Positions 8,699-18,026 of a stretch of DNA of 64,000 nt are shown in pieces (within the stretch, counting starts at the first letter, position 1; each line of letters begins with the position of its first letter). This DNA comes from Thalassotalea euphylliae (lineage in GTDB: Bacteria; Pseudomonadota; Gammaproteobacteria; Enterobacterales; Alteromonadaceae): assembly GCF_003390375.1 (NCBI RefSeq), contig NZ_QUOT01000001.1, positions 3,782,001 to 3,846,000 of the forward strand, in the 5' to 3' direction. The notes under the pieces are model-generated. The model was given only the letters and a program-made list of their open reading frames with translations, was not told the DNA's origin and made no database searches. The position numbers and the translations under genes were made by a program.

Positions 8699-9379
8699 AT
8701 GCTAAAACTACATAACTTATCGCGGGTTTATCAAACCGATGAAGTGGAAACCTTAGCGCTCAATGGCGTCAATATTGAAATAGACCAAGGTGAGTTTGTC
8801 GCCATTATGGGGCCATCTGGCTGCGGTAAGTCGACCTTGCTCAATACCATAGGCATGTTGGATTCACCTACAGGCGGTCAATACCTATTTAATGGTGAAG
8901 ATGTCTCAGGCTATGGTGAAGGGCAATTGGCATCGCTGCGTAAAAAGCATATTGGGTTTATTTTTCAAAACTTTAACTTAATTGATGAATTAACTGTGGC
9001 GGAAAATATCGAGCTTGCCTTGCTTTATCACAATATCCCCGCCGCTGAGCGTAAAGCACGAGTCACCCAAATCATGGATAAGGTCGGCATTGGTCATCGC
9101 GCGAGTCATATGCCAAGCCAACTCTCTGGCGGTCAACAACAGCGTGTCGCAGTGGCACGTGCCATTGTTGGTGATCAGCAGCTGATTCTTGCCGATGAGC
9201 CAACCGGTAACCTTGATAGCGCTCATGGCCAAGAAGTGATGGACATGCTGCGCACCCTTAACGATGGTGGCACAACGATTGTGATGGTGACCCATAGCCC
9301 AGCACACGCGGATTATGCCAAGCGCACCATTAATTTATTTGACGGCCATGTCGTGACTGAAAACGTTCGGGCGGCCTAA
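8699..9379 (+). CDS. ABC transporter ATP-binding protein (LolD/MacB type)
   Basis: 226 residues starting MLKLHNLSRVYQTDEVETLALNGVNIEI. Walker A is GPSGCGKST, the Q-loop follows in FIFQNFNLIDELTV, the signature is LSGGQQQRVAVARA, and Walker B is LILADEPTGNLDS. This sequence type drives FtsX/MacB-fold mechanotransmission transporters. I chose the ATG at 8699 (AGGA site) because in-frame codons upstream do not resemble the family. It stands between the adaptor and the large permease, 14 bases before the latter, and clearly forms one transport system with them. Confidence 0.95.
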   Translation: MLKLHNLSRVYQTDEVETLALNGVNIEIDQGEFVAIMGPSGCGKSTLLNTIGMLDSPTGGQYLFNGEDVSGYGEGQLASLRKKHIGFIFQNFNLIDELTVAENIELALLYHNIPAAERKARVTQIMDKVGIGHRASHMPSQLSGGQQQRVAVARAIVGDQQLILADEPTGNLDSAHGQEVMDMLRTLNDGGTTIVMVTHSPAHADYAKRTINLFDGHVVTENVRAA

Positions 9380-9393
9380 GCGAGGAAGTCAAA

Positions 9394-11913
9394 ATGTTTA
9401 GAAACTATTTAGTAACCGCGTGGCGCAATATCGTTAAAAACGGTGTCTTTTCTGCCATTAATATTTTTGGTTTAGCTGTTGGGCTAATGAGCTGTATTTT
9501 GATCATGCTATTTGTCCGAGCTGAGACTGGCTATGACAAGTGGTTGCCTCAACATGAGCAAGTTGTTCGTATTCATACCGCCTATACCATGCCAGATAGA
9601 CAACCATTTTTAACGGTGAGATCGCCAGGTCGAATCATGGAAGCCGTGCGAGATTACGCGCGTGCAGAAGTTGAAACAGGCGTTCGTTTGATTCAGTGGA
9701 ATTTGACCATTCGCAAAGGTGAAAACATCTTCGATGAGGCCATTACGATGGCTGATGGTAGCTTTTTAGACGTTTTCCAATTGCCTTTTGTTCATGGTGA
9801 TCGCCAGTCTTCGTTTAGCCAGCCGATGAACTTAGTGGTGACAGAGGCGCTAGCTCATAAATATTTTGGTCGTACCGATGTTGTTGGTGAAACGCTTTCT
9901 GTTTGTTGTGTTGGCCCGCAAGGCCCTGCTGACGTAATGATTACTGGCGTTGTCAAAGACCTGCCAAGTGAAACTCATCTTGATATTAATATGCTGTTCT
10001 ACTTGCAACCGGCACTTTTTCCGCCGGGGAATAATGTGTTGGACACTTGGACTAGCGTAAATGTTTACACTTACTTCAAGTTAAAGCCGCAGGTGAGTGC
10101 AGCGCAATTGCAAGAGCGAATCAACTATTGGTTAGATAACGAAAGCCCATTTGGCGCGATGTGGCAGCAACTTGTAGGTGACAAAGCAGCCGGCAGAAAA
10201 GTCACAGACTTTTTTAATATCAAAGTCATGAAGCTCACCGATTTGCACCTCAATGCTAAACAGGATGCCGGTAATATGGGCGACTTAACACCGATGGGGG
10301 ACGCCAATATGATCCGCACTTTCTCGGTGGTTGCGTTAATTGTGTTAATCATTGCTTGTATTAACTTTATGAATTTAGCGACTGCCAAGGCGAGCAAAAG
10401 GGCGAAGGAAGTTGCCATGCGCAAAGTACTTGGTGCTTCACGTAAACAGGTGGCGGTGCAGTTTCTCAGCGAAGCGATTATCTTAGTATTTGTCGCGCTA
10501 TTGTTTGCGGTTGCTGCATCAGAGATAGTATTACCTTTTTACAACCAAATTCTTGGCACGAGTTTGCAACTGCAGCTTTTTGATGATCCAAGTTTGTTAC
10601 TTGTCCTTATTTCAGTAGCCACTGTGGTAGGTATTCTTGCAGGCATTTATCCAGCATTGTACTTATCACGTTTTCTTCCGAGTCATATCTTAAAAGCGAG
10701 TAAGGCCAGTGAATCAGCTAATTCGACAAAGATGCGCGGTGTTCTGGTGGTTGTACAGTTTGCCGCTTCAATAACGTTAGTGGTTGCTACAGTGGTTGTG
10801 TATGGACAAACCTTGTACTCGACTATGGCTGATGTCGGCTTTAAAAGTGAAGACAAACTAATCCTTAACGTGCGCACTGCCACCGACAGGTTACAAAGCT
10901 TGCGCCAAGAGTTGCTTAGCTTACCCGAAGTAAATTCTGTGACCTTTAGCTCGGAAGCACCGACACAAGACGATGAAAACAACGATCAGTTTAGGCTGCT
11001 TGAACCAAATGATTATGGCGATATGGTTGAGCCAATGTTCTTAAACTATCACAACATGGATTTTGGTTTCTTTGAAGCCTACGAGGTTGAACCTATTGCT
11101 GGGCGACTATTTAGCGAAGATTTTGGTCGCGATCGTATTGTTCATGCAACTGAAACACAGGAGGCACAACAAGAAAAGTCACAGGCGAGTATTATTCTCA
11201 ATTTAACGGCCGTGAAAAAGCTTGGTTTTATGAATCCTGAGAACATCATTGGCAAAACGTTAGTCAATCAAAATCATCAGTTCACGGTCATTGGGGTGAT
11301 ACCTGATATTCACTTTCGCTCAATGAAGTTTGGCATTCGCGCAACGGTGTTTACGCTCAATCCAAGCCGTTTTCGAATCGCTAATATTGCTTTTAATACG
11401 CAAAATCTACCTGCACTTGTGAATAAGGTGGAAGATATCTGGCAGCGCAATGTTCCGCAGCACCCCATTAATTTGCAATTTTTATCTGAAATGATGGCTG
11501 CTCAATATCAAGATGAACGCACTACAGCTCGATTATTTTTAGCTTTCTCTGTACTAGCGATTATTGTTGCCTGTTTGGGGCTTTACGGCTTATCTGCCTT
11601 TACCGTCGAACGTCGCACCAAAGAGATCGGCATACGTAAAGTGATGGGCGCAAGTGTAAAAGATATTGTTAAGCTGCTAATTTGGCAATTTTCTAAACCT
11701 GTGATGCTCGCCAATATTATTGCCTGGCCACTCGCAGCTTACTTTATGCTAACTTGGTTGCAGGCATTTCCATATCGCATTGATGCGTGGTGGATTGCAC
11801 CGATTTGCCTAGGCGTTGGCGTTTTATCACTGTTGATTGCTTGGTTAACCGTTGGTGGCAATGCCGCTTGGGTGGCGCGTCGCAATCCCGTTCATGCGCT
11901 CAGGTATGAATAA
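9394..11913 (+). CDS. Large FtsX/MacB-domain ABC permease
   Basis: 839 residues with the duplicated form of the MacB fold: an N-terminal helix (INIFGLAVGLMSCILIMLF), a MacB-type periplasmic domain (about 45-290), three helices (about 300-425, including FMNLATAKASKRAKEVAMRKVLGASR), another start-like helix (MRGVLVVVQFAASITLVVATVVV), a second periplasmic domain and three C-terminal helices containing ERRTKEIGIRKVMGAS. Such 800-residue permeases export lipopeptides, antimicrobials or signals. It is the last gene of the HlyD-ATPase-permease operon; a strong hairpin follows. Export substrate unknown. Confidence 0.93.
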   Translation: MFRNYLVTAWRNIVKNGVFSAINIFGLAVGLMSCILIMLFVRAETGYDKWLPQHEQVVRIHTAYTMPDRQPFLTVRSPGRIMEAVRDYARAEVETGVRLIQWNLTIRKGENIFDEAITMADGSFLDVFQLPFVHGDRQSSFSQPMNLVVTEALAHKYFGRTDVVGETLSVCCVGPQGPADVMITGVVKDLPSETHLDINMLFYLQPALFPPGNNVLDTWTSVNVYTYFKLKPQVSAAQLQERINYWLDNESPFGAMWQQLVGDKAAGRKVTDFFNIKVMKLTDLHLNAKQDAGNMGDLTPMGDANMIRTFSVVALIVLIIACINFMNLATAKASKRAKEVAMRKVLGASRKQVAVQFLSEAIILVFVALLFAVAASEIVLPFYNQILGTSLQLQLFDDPSLLLVLISVATVVGILAGIYPALYLSRFLPSHILKASKASESANSTKMRGVLVVVQFAASITLVVATVVVYGQTLYSTMADVGFKSEDKLILNVRTATDRLQSLRQELLSLPEVNSVTFSSEAPTQDDENNDQFRLLEPNDYGDMVEPMFLNYHNMDFGFFEAYEVEPIAGRLFSEDFGRDRIVHATETQEAQQEKSQASIILNLTAVKKLGFMNPENIIGKTLVNQNHQFTVIGVIPDIHFRSMKFGIRATVFTLNPSRFRIANIAFNTQNLPALVNKVEDIWQRNVPQHPINLQFLSEMMAAQYQDERTTARLFLAFSVLAIIVACLGLYGLSAFTVERRTKEIGIRKVMGASVKDIVKLLIWQFSKPVMLANIIAWPLAAYFMLTWLQAFPYRIDAWWIAPICLGVGVLSLLIAWLTVGGNAAWVARRNPVHALRYE

Positions 11914-11962
11914 CGTCTATCCCAAGCGTTCAAAATCTGAATGTATTTTGAATTCAAGACAT

Positions 11963-11999
11963 AAAAAAAGCGCTAACGTGATTCACGTTAGCGCTTTTT
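11963..11999. terminator. Bidirectional intrinsic terminator between the ABC operon and metK
   Basis: The 13-base arm AGCGCTAACGTGA is followed almost at once by its exact complement, flanked by A7 on the left and T5 on the right. It therefore works for the plus-strand permease gene and for metK arriving on the minus strand. Confidence 0.9.
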
Positions 12000-12019
12000 C
12001 TTAGTGATATATACTTGGC

Positions 12020-13207
12020 TTACAAGCCAGCAGCTGCGCGTAATGCATCAGCTTTGTCTGTTTTTTCCCAACTGAATGCGGTGAAGGTTTCACCATCAAC
12101 AGTTTTTTCATAAGGTTCGCGACCGAAGTGACCGTAAGCTGCTGTTTCTTGGTACATAGGGTGTAGCAAGTCAAGCATCTTAGTAATGCCGTATGGGCGT
12201 AAGTCGAAGTGCTCACGAACCAGTTCAACTAGCTTGTCTTCTGCAACTTTACCCGTACCAAAGGTTTCAACGGTAATTGACGTTGGCTCTGCCACACCAA
12301 TGGCGTATGACACTTGAATTTCACAGCGCTCAGCAAGGCCAGCGGCTACGATATTCTTCGCGACGTAACGACCTGCGTAGGCCGCACTGCGGTCAACTTT
12401 TGATGGATCTTTACCTGAGAAAGCGCCACCGCCGTGACGTGCCATACCGCCGTAGGTATCAACAATGATCTTACGCCCTGTTAAACCACAGTCACCTACT
12501 GGGCCACCGATCACAAAGCTACCCGTTGGGTTAATAAAATATTTAGTATCGGCAGTTAGCAGTTCTTCTGGTAGAACGTGCTTGATAATGTTTTCCATTA
12601 CCGCATCGTGCAACATTTCTTGGCTGATGTCAGGGTTGTGTTGAGTTGAAAGTACAACCGCATCAATCGCAACAGGCTTGTTGTTTTCATAAACAAACGT
12701 TACCTGTGATTTTGCATCTGGGCGTAACCAAGGCAGTACACCAGACTTACGAACTTCTGCTTGGCGCTCTACTAATAAGTGAGAGTAGTAAAGCGGTGCA
12801 GGCATAAAGGTTGGCGTTTCGTTAGTTGCGTAACCAAACATTAAGCCTTGGTCACCAGCGCCTTGCTCTTCTGGTTTTGCACGGTCAACACCTTGTGCGA
12901 TTTCAGAAGATTGCTGGCCAATCAGATTCATAATGCCACAAGTTTCACCGTCAAAGCCGACATCTGATGAAGTGTAACCAATATCACTGATTACTTTGCG
13001 CGTTAGGCTTTCTAAATCAACCCAAGCTGATGTTGAAATCTCACCTGAGATAATGGCAACGCCAGTTTTAACCATAGTTTCACAAGCAACACGAGCATGC
13101 TTGTCTTGAGCAATAATTGCGTCTAATACCGCATCAGAAATTTGATCGGCAATTTTATCCGGGTGACCTTCTGAAACAGATTCAGAGGTGAATAGGTGTC
13201 TAGACAT
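12020..13207 (-). CDS. metK: S-adenosylmethionine synthetase
   Basis: 395 residues, about the same length as E. coli MetK. The enzyme makes S-adenosylmethionine from methionine and ATP in the cytoplasm. Diagnostic segments are SESVSEGHPDKIADQISDAVLDAI (ATP and methionine site), GEISTSAWVD, the GDQGLMFGYATNETPTFMPAP hexapeptide region and GGGAFSGKDPSKVDRSAAYAGRYVAKNIV. It is monocistronic between terminators, with a leader of about 210 bases carrying a MetJ-type operator at 13420-13443, which fits feedback repression by S-adenosylmethionine. Confidence 0.98.
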   Translation of the reverse strand: MSRHLFTSESVSEGHPDKIADQISDAVLDAIIAQDKHARVACETMVKTGVAIISGEISTSAWVDLESLTRKVISDIGYTSSDVGFDGETCGIMNLIGQQSSEIAQGVDRAKPEEQGAGDQGLMFGYATNETPTFMPAPLYYSHLLVERQAEVRKSGVLPWLRPDAKSQVTFVYENNKPVAIDAVVLSTQHNPDISQEMLHDAVMENIIKHVLPEELLTADTKYFINPTGSFVIGGPVGDCGLTGRKIIVDTYGGMARHGGGAFSGKDPSKVDRSAAYAGRYVAKNIVAAGLAERCEIQVSYAIGVAEPTSITVETFGTGKVAEDKLVELVREHFDLRPYGITKMLDLLHPMYQETAAYGHFGREPYEKTVDGETFTAFSWEKTDKADALRAAAGL

Positions 13208-13303
13208 AAAACCTCAATTATCATTGAAATAGGGTAATTGTTGTCGCTTATGCACATAGTGCAAGCTGCTTGCTACTACGCAATTTCAACCCGATAGGAT
13301 TTT

Positions 13304-13348
13304 ATTAGTTAACCTAGCTAGCCAATAAGGCTAATGAAGCTAACTAAT
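13304..13348 (-). other. Long hairpin in the metK leader
   Basis: ATTAGTTA (13304-13311) pairs with TAACTAAT (13341-13348), and inside it TAGCC pairs with GGCTA around the loop AATAA. If transcription starts near the MetJ operator this falls in the untranslated leader, about 100 bases before the metK start. No known riboswitch motif is recognised, and a run of T is lacking, so it is not a clear terminator. Confidence 0.4.
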
Positions 13349-13419
13349 CGCAATACTAAAAATAGGCCACGACAAATTTTTCGCCATTCTACTCGAACTG
13401 AAGATTGATGAAAAGTTTT

Positions 13420-13443
13420 TTACGCCTAGACGTCTAAATGGCT
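13420..13443 (-). promoter_or_regulatory. Tandem MetJ operator (met boxes) upstream of metK
   Basis: The perfect met-box consensus AGACGTCT lies at 13428-13435. The abutting 8-mers on either side, TTACGCCT and AAATGGCT, each match 5 of 8 positions. MetJ dimers bind two or more adjacent 8-bp boxes cooperatively with S-adenosylmethionine. The site is between murI and metK, 213 bases from the metK start, so it probably overlaps the metK promoter. Confidence 0.75.
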
Positions 13444-13463
13444 TTTTTATTCGATAGAGTTTC

Positions 13464-14309
13464 TTAGCGTGATAGTTGGTGAAAACTCAACTTGCTTGGC
13501 CAAAAGGTTTGAATAACTTGCTGTTGCGCTTGCGTTAGTGCACTGGAATAGACTTGGTAACCTTGAGCGGCTGTTAAGCCTTGAATCTCTAAATCGCTTT
13601 GCGCCAGCAGATTATTGAGTGTTAGCCGGCGAATAAGCTCATTGGTGACAGGTTGGGCGGTTTCTAGTAACTCAATACCTGCTGGTAAATGAGCTTTGAT
13701 TTGTTGCTCTATCAATGGATAGTGAGTGCAGCCGAGCACTAAGGTGTCTATCTGTTTATCGACCAGTGGGGCGATAAAGCTATCGAGTAGCGCTTGGCAA
13801 GTGTCACTTTCATGGTCGCCTTGTTCAATTTGTTGCACTAGGCCGGGGCACGGTTGAATATGTACTTGTGCATCTTGCTTGTAACTTTCAACAAGCCTGA
13901 GAAAGCGATCATTCTTGGCCGTAGCTTGTGTCACCATTATCCCAACCGACTTGGCTTTAGATTGTTTCGCTGCGGGCTTTATTGCTGGCTCTACGCCAAT
14001 AATCGGTAACGTATATTTTGCGCGCAGCTCTTCAATTGCGACGACAGTTGCCGTATTGCAAGCCACAACAATGGCTTTCACCCCTTGCTTTATCAGGAAG
14101 TTAGCAACAAAGTCAGCTCTGGCTATAATGTCTTTATGGCTTTTGTCGCCGTATGGTGCAAAGCCACTGTCTGCGACATAAATTAGCTGCTCATTTGGCA
14201 AGTTTTGCGCAACACAACGCGCAATGGAAAGTCCACCAATACCTGAATCGAAAATACCAATAGGAGTCTGTGTGTTGCAGCTAGCCTGAGTTGTTACCAT
14301 GTCACCCAT
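13464..14309 (-). CDS. murI: Glutamate racemase
   Basis: 281 residues. MurI interconverts L- and D-glutamate for peptidoglycan. The N-terminal GIFDSGIGGLSIAR, the ADSGFAPYGDKS segment, the first catalytic cysteine in VVACNTATVVA and the second in LVLGCTHYPLIEQQI are all present, so the enzyme should be active. Two start codons, at 14309 and 14300, are three codons apart; neither has a good ribosome site, and the first is kept. It lies upstream of metK on the same strand, but the MetJ operator and promoter region separate them. Confidence 0.95.
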   Translation of the reverse strand: MGDMVTTQASCNTQTPIGIFDSGIGGLSIARCVAQNLPNEQLIYVADSGFAPYGDKSHKDIIARADFVANFLIKQGVKAIVVACNTATVVAIEELRAKYTLPIIGVEPAIKPAAKQSKAKSVGIMVTQATAKNDRFLRLVESYKQDAQVHIQPCPGLVQQIEQGDHESDTCQALLDSFIAPLVDKQIDTLVLGCTHYPLIEQQIKAHLPAGIELLETAQPVTNELIRRLTLNNLLAQSDLEIQGLTAAQGYQVYSSALTQAQQQVIQTFWPSKLSFHQLSR

Positions 14310-14451
14310 TTATGTGATCAAAAAGCAAAGTTAATAGAAAACGTTGCCGTTATAGGGAGTTTTACTGGTTTTGTAAAGTAACTTGGCGAGGTACTTGCGT
14401 GTATTGATAGGGTCCAGGTGTCGTTGGCTTCGTATAAAGCAGAGAAATTCA

Positions 14452-15831
14452 ATGGAAAGTAAAGTGTCGTTCAACCAGCTAAAACAGTTTCCAAGGTTGA
14501 TGTGGATCGTGCTCTTTGGCGATTTAATCACTCGTGGCAGCTTTTATATGGTGTGGCCGTTTTTGGCGGTGATGCTGTATAAATCGTTTGGTATTTCGGC
14601 CACGCAAGTTGGGTTAATTTTATCGGGCGCTGCGGTAATTTCTGTGTTTATTGGCTTTTTCGGCGGCGCGCTGTCAGACAAATTTGGCCGAAAGATCATC
14701 ATGTTTAGCGCTGGTAGCCTGTACGTGATTTCATTCGTGTTATTAGCCAATGTGGAAACTGTTGCAGGCTATGTCATTGTTATCGCACTTTGCTCTATAT
14801 CCAAGGCGATTTGGGATCCACCCACTCAAGCATTAGTGTCTGATATTCTACCCGATGTACAAGTGCGCGAATTAGGCTTGCAAGCCCGCTACTTTGTGAT
14901 CAATGTTGGTTGTGCAATTGGTCCAATGGCTGGCGTATATATCGGTATTACTGGTCAGCAGTCGGGTTTTTTAGTGACAGCAGGAGCGTTTGCTTTATGG
15001 ATGCTATTGCTTGCTTATGGCATGCGACACTTTGCGAGATACCAAGCAAATCGCCAAGCTAATCAACAAGCGAATCAGCAAGCTAGTCAAAGAGAGATAG
15101 AAGCGAAAAACGAAAGAGAAGTTCAGCAAGAAGCTGCTAAACAACCGCAAGATTCCGAGTCGAAAACCACTCAAAAAGCGTCATACAAGCCTAAATCCAA
15201 TATGCTGGATACTCTTAAAATACTGGCCAAAGACAGGGTACTGCAATGCTTGATTGTCGCCAATATCATCTGCAAGTTTGTTTATGCTCAGATGGATTCA
15301 ACACTCATTCAATACCTTACCCGAGCAGATGTACCAGAGTTGATGAAGCTTATCTCTAGTATGATTTTTGCCAATGCGGCAGTTATTGTTTGCTTGCAGT
15401 TCGTGCTGTTAAAAATAATGGCAAGGCTATCGCTAACAAGCCGAATTCAAGTGGGTTTAGTGTTGCTGGCACTTGCGCAAGTGTGGATGGCGATAAACCC
15501 GGTTACGGCTTTTTGGGGATGGATTGGCGCAGTGGTTATTCTTAGTATTGGTGAAGCCATCTTGTTCCCGACCATGAATGTCCATATTGACCGTCTAGCG
15601 CCGACTCATTTGCGCGGTGCTTATTTTGGTGCGGCATCTTTTTATTATATTGGCTTTGCCTTAGCACCGTTAGGTGGTGGTGCCATGCTCGACTTCTTGG
15701 GCGGTGCCTGGGTCTTTGTAATAGCAGCACTATTGGTGTTGCTGGTTATGTATTTATACTCAATATTGGATACGTTAACGCGACCAAATTTTGCCGAAGC
15801 CGAAAAGGCTTCAAGCCGTGCAAGGAGGTAA
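14452..15831 (+). CDS. MFS transporter
   Basis: 459 residues, twelve predicted helices in two halves. The first half shows the MFS A-motif GGALSDKFGRKI and a DPPTQALVSD loop like that of MdtH-type drug antiporters. The halves are joined by an unusually long hydrophilic loop (about residues 200-255) rich in QANQQANQQASQ and charged residues. I start at the ATG at 14452 (MESKVSFNQLKQFPRLMWIV); the open frame extends 23 codons further up but that part does not look like a transporter. It is divergent from murI. The substrate is not evident. Confidence 0.88.
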   Translation: MESKVSFNQLKQFPRLMWIVLFGDLITRGSFYMVWPFLAVMLYKSFGISATQVGLILSGAAVISVFIGFFGGALSDKFGRKIIMFSAGSLYVISFVLLANVETVAGYVIVIALCSISKAIWDPPTQALVSDILPDVQVRELGLQARYFVINVGCAIGPMAGVYIGITGQQSGFLVTAGAFALWMLLLAYGMRHFARYQANRQANQQANQQASQREIEAKNEREVQQEAAKQPQDSESKTTQKASYKPKSNMLDTLKILAKDRVLQCLIVANIICKFVYAQMDSTLIQYLTRADVPELMKLISSMIFANAAVIVCLQFVLLKIMARLSLTSRIQVGLVLLALAQVWMAINPVTAFWGWIGAVVILSIGEAILFPTMNVHIDRLAPTHLRGAYFGAASFYYIGFALAPLGGGAMLDFLGGAWVFVIAALLVLLVMYLYSILDTLTRPNFAEAEKASSRARR

Positions 15832-15910
15832 TAAATAGCTTGTATTAGAAGTAGTTAACCAACTAGCTTAAACAACGTTTGCAGAAAAGTAGTTGGGATA
15901 AAAAGAAAAG

Positions 15911-16098
15911 AGCTGCTTCCAGAATGCCGTAGCCAACGTCAGCCCTTGAACACCGTGTGCTCAAGGCGGGAATCAATATACTCACCGTAGGCTTCTCGGT
16001 ACAAGCCGAGCTTGCTCAATAGCCAGTAAATGAAACCCTGGGGTAAAGATTATCGGCTCAGGGACATAGTTAACTTACGCACATCCCAGAAGACAGGT
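15911..16098 (-). ncRNA. ssrS: 6S RNA
   Basis: On the minus strand this region has the features of 6S RNA, the sigma-70 holoenzyme-binding regulator. The 5' arm CTTCTGGGATGT (16092-16081) pairs along its whole length, with G-U pairs, with GCATTCTGGAAG (15927-15916). The conserved CCCTGAGCCGATA lies at 16063-16051. GAGCAAGCTCGG...CCGAGAAGCC and CCTTGAGC...GTTCAAGGG form the apical and proximal stems, and the 3' end runs into TTTTCTTTT. It lies downstream of zapA on the same strand, as in other gammaproteobacteria, although here a protein gene intervenes. Ends are estimates to within about 10 bases. Confidence 0.9.
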
Positions 16099-16249
16099 GT
16101 TGAGTATAGCAAATTCTTATTACGGATTAAGTAATTTATTGGCTAAATGGATCGTTTGCCGACCTTTTGAGCTAAGTGATTAATTCTTGGTAGGAGTTTG
16201 TTTATTCGATTGTCGCTTAGCTTGTCTAACCGGCCTCTTAGTCGGCTTT

Positions 16250-17458
16250 TTATTGGTTAAGAGGACAGGGCAGATAATCAGGGTTGATAGATTTTAGCTT
16301 CGCTTCGCTAAGCAAAGCGCTGACTGCCGCTTGTTCGCCAAACAGTTTACCGTTTTCTAGCCAAGTGACCATCAGCTCTTGATCATATTGCATTAGCGAT
16401 TGAGCATTGACCCAATCTTGGTTGTATAGCTCGCTGTAACGTTGCTGGTCAAGCGCTGTCTGCTCGGCGAGCGCTTCGTCGTCATCTAATGTTCGGTAAA
16501 TTTCTTTAAGCAATCCCGAACCGAAGCTTTGCAGATCGACATTCTTGCTATTGCCATCAAGTGACTTTGCCAGCCTCAGGCAGCTATCTTGGTACTTATT
16601 GAGGTTGCCCGTGCAGAAGTCGACTAAATAGCTCAGGTTATTCAATTGCGCTGAGGCCAGTTCATCGGCAGTGTTCCTCAGCTTAGTGTAGGCAATATCG
16701 ATGCGGCCGATGCTGGTACTGAGGAAAAGGTCGACATAATTAAAATAGTAATTGTCGAAACGACTTTTACTGGCTGCGATCTCAAGATAACGAATAAACT
16801 GGCTTGGCTTTCGTTGAACTAGTTTATTGGTGGCCAGTTGCAGCCACAAATAGCCATTGTCGTTGTCTGACTGCGCTACCAAGGTATCGAGTTGCTCGCC
16901 GCAGCCTTTGTCATGAGGCAATTGCAAACAGGCCTTGAGCAGTTGATGTACGGCGATACTGTCGTTTGGGTTGTCTTGCAGGTAGTCACTAAAAAACAAA
17001 CGTTTATGGTGATTGCTGGCGCCGCTATCGGCCGAAAATATGTAACCTAGTTTGCGCAGCTCAATATCATCAACCGCGTAACCTTCATTAAAAAATGCCG
17101 TTAATTGGCTATCAAGTAGTTGATGCTCTTGATCGGTGAACTCAGCAAATGGACAACGCTTAATCGCTGACGCTTCTGTCGCTTCATCATCATCGAGTGA
17201 GCTTTGTGCATCATTTATGTTGTCAGTAAGGGGATTGGCTTGTGTCTGGCTATTTTGCGAGGCTTGAGCTTGCAGGCTAAAGCTGTCTGCCCAATGTGTT
17301 GACTTATTTTGGCTTTCAAGCTGGCTATTTGTTTGGTTGGTAGAATGATTAGCAGAGTGGCGATCGCCACTAGCGGTTTGAGGTGTTGCAGCTTGATACT
17401 GCCAATACAAGATAATGGCAAGGAGTAAGCTAATTGCCAGCCACACCTTGCTATTCAT
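16250..17458 (-). CDS. Unknown envelope protein between zapA and 6S RNA
   Basis: 402 residues. An N-terminal helix (VWLAISLLLAIILYWQYQAA) should anchor it in the inner membrane with the rest in the periplasm. A low-complexity linker rich in Ser, Gln, Asn and Thr (about 25-85) is followed by a mostly helical region with Cys residues in pairs (CPFAEF, CLQLPHDKGCGEQ, CTGNLNKYQDSC, CPLNQ end), which may form disulfides. The helical spacing suggests TPR/Sel1-like repeats, but I cannot show them. It starts 27 bases after the zapA stop and is probably co-transcribed with it. No family recognised. Confidence 0.7.
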   Translation of the reverse strand: MNSKVWLAISLLLAIILYWQYQAATPQTASGDRHSANHSTNQTNSQLESQNKSTHWADSFSLQAQASQNSQTQANPLTDNINDAQSSLDDDEATEASAIKRCPFAEFTDQEHQLLDSQLTAFFNEGYAVDDIELRKLGYIFSADSGASNHHKRLFFSDYLQDNPNDSIAVHQLLKACLQLPHDKGCGEQLDTLVAQSDNDNGYLWLQLATNKLVQRKPSQFIRYLEIAASKSRFDNYYFNYVDLFLSTSIGRIDIAYTKLRNTADELASAQLNNLSYLVDFCTGNLNKYQDSCLRLAKSLDGNSKNVDLQSFGSGLLKEIYRTLDDDEALAEQTALDQQRYSELYNQDWVNAQSLMQYDQELMVTWLENGKLFGEQAAVSALLSEAKLKSINPDYLPCPLNQ

Positions 17459-17484
17459 GATAACTTGTTCCGATTTAGACCAAG

Positions 17485-17790
17485 TTATGCAGACTTATCG
17501 ATTTGCGAAACCAAGGCTTGTTCAATGGTTTCCTGCAATAAGTTGATTTGATTTTGGGTTTCTTGCTGTTCAACTTCTCGCTGCTTGTTTGCCGCAAGCA
17601 AATCATGAGCAAGATTAAGCGCGACCATAGTCATTGCCTGCTCTGTTGTCGCAATGGTTTCGCTGTCGCTATATGCAGCCAATCGCTTGTCTAGCTCGGC
17701 AGCGGCGGCGAACAACGCACTTTCTTGCCCACTTGGACAACCGATTTTAAGCTTTCGACCTGCGACGGATATTTCAACTTTATTGCGCAT
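17485..17790 (-). CDS. zapA: Cell division protein ZapA
   Basis: 101 residues from the ATG at 17790: MRNKVEISVAGRKLKIGCPSGQESALFAAAAELDKRLAAY followed by a coiled-coil C-terminus (LAANKQREVEQQETQNQINLLQETIEQAL). ZapA crosslinks FtsZ filaments and bridges them to ZapB at the division ring. The frame stays open for 42 more codons upstream, but the family is about 100-110 residues and begins with this motif, so the shorter start is preferred. It is divergent from the ygfB-family gene, the usual arrangement, and 6S RNA lies downstream. Confidence 0.93.
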   Translation of the reverse strand: MRNKVEISVAGRKLKIGCPSGQESALFAAAAELDKRLAAYSDSETIATTEQAMTMVALNLAHDLLAANKQREVEQQETQNQINLLQETIEQALVSQIDKSA

Positions 17791-18026
17791 TGGCGGAGCG
17801 AATTCCTTATAAATCAATAATAACCTCGAACTATAGCCATCTGAAAAAGCAGATGCAAGTAGTTCGTTACGCAAGCTGGTGAATTTACTGAGTTTGCGGC
17901 ATTTTTTGTTGATCAAACGCCAAATAAGCTGACAAAAGCCTGTGCTTAGGTGTTTTTAACTGGAGTCAAATGGCTTGGCAATGGTACGATTAGCGGTATC
18001 TAATACCATGACATTTGTGAACTTTT

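Noticed and set aside
15040..15095. CAA-rich repeats in the MFS gene as a mobile insertion
   Set aside because: The Gln-Ala-Asn repeats stay in frame inside the central cytoplasmic loop, which varies in length in this family; no flanking duplications are seen.
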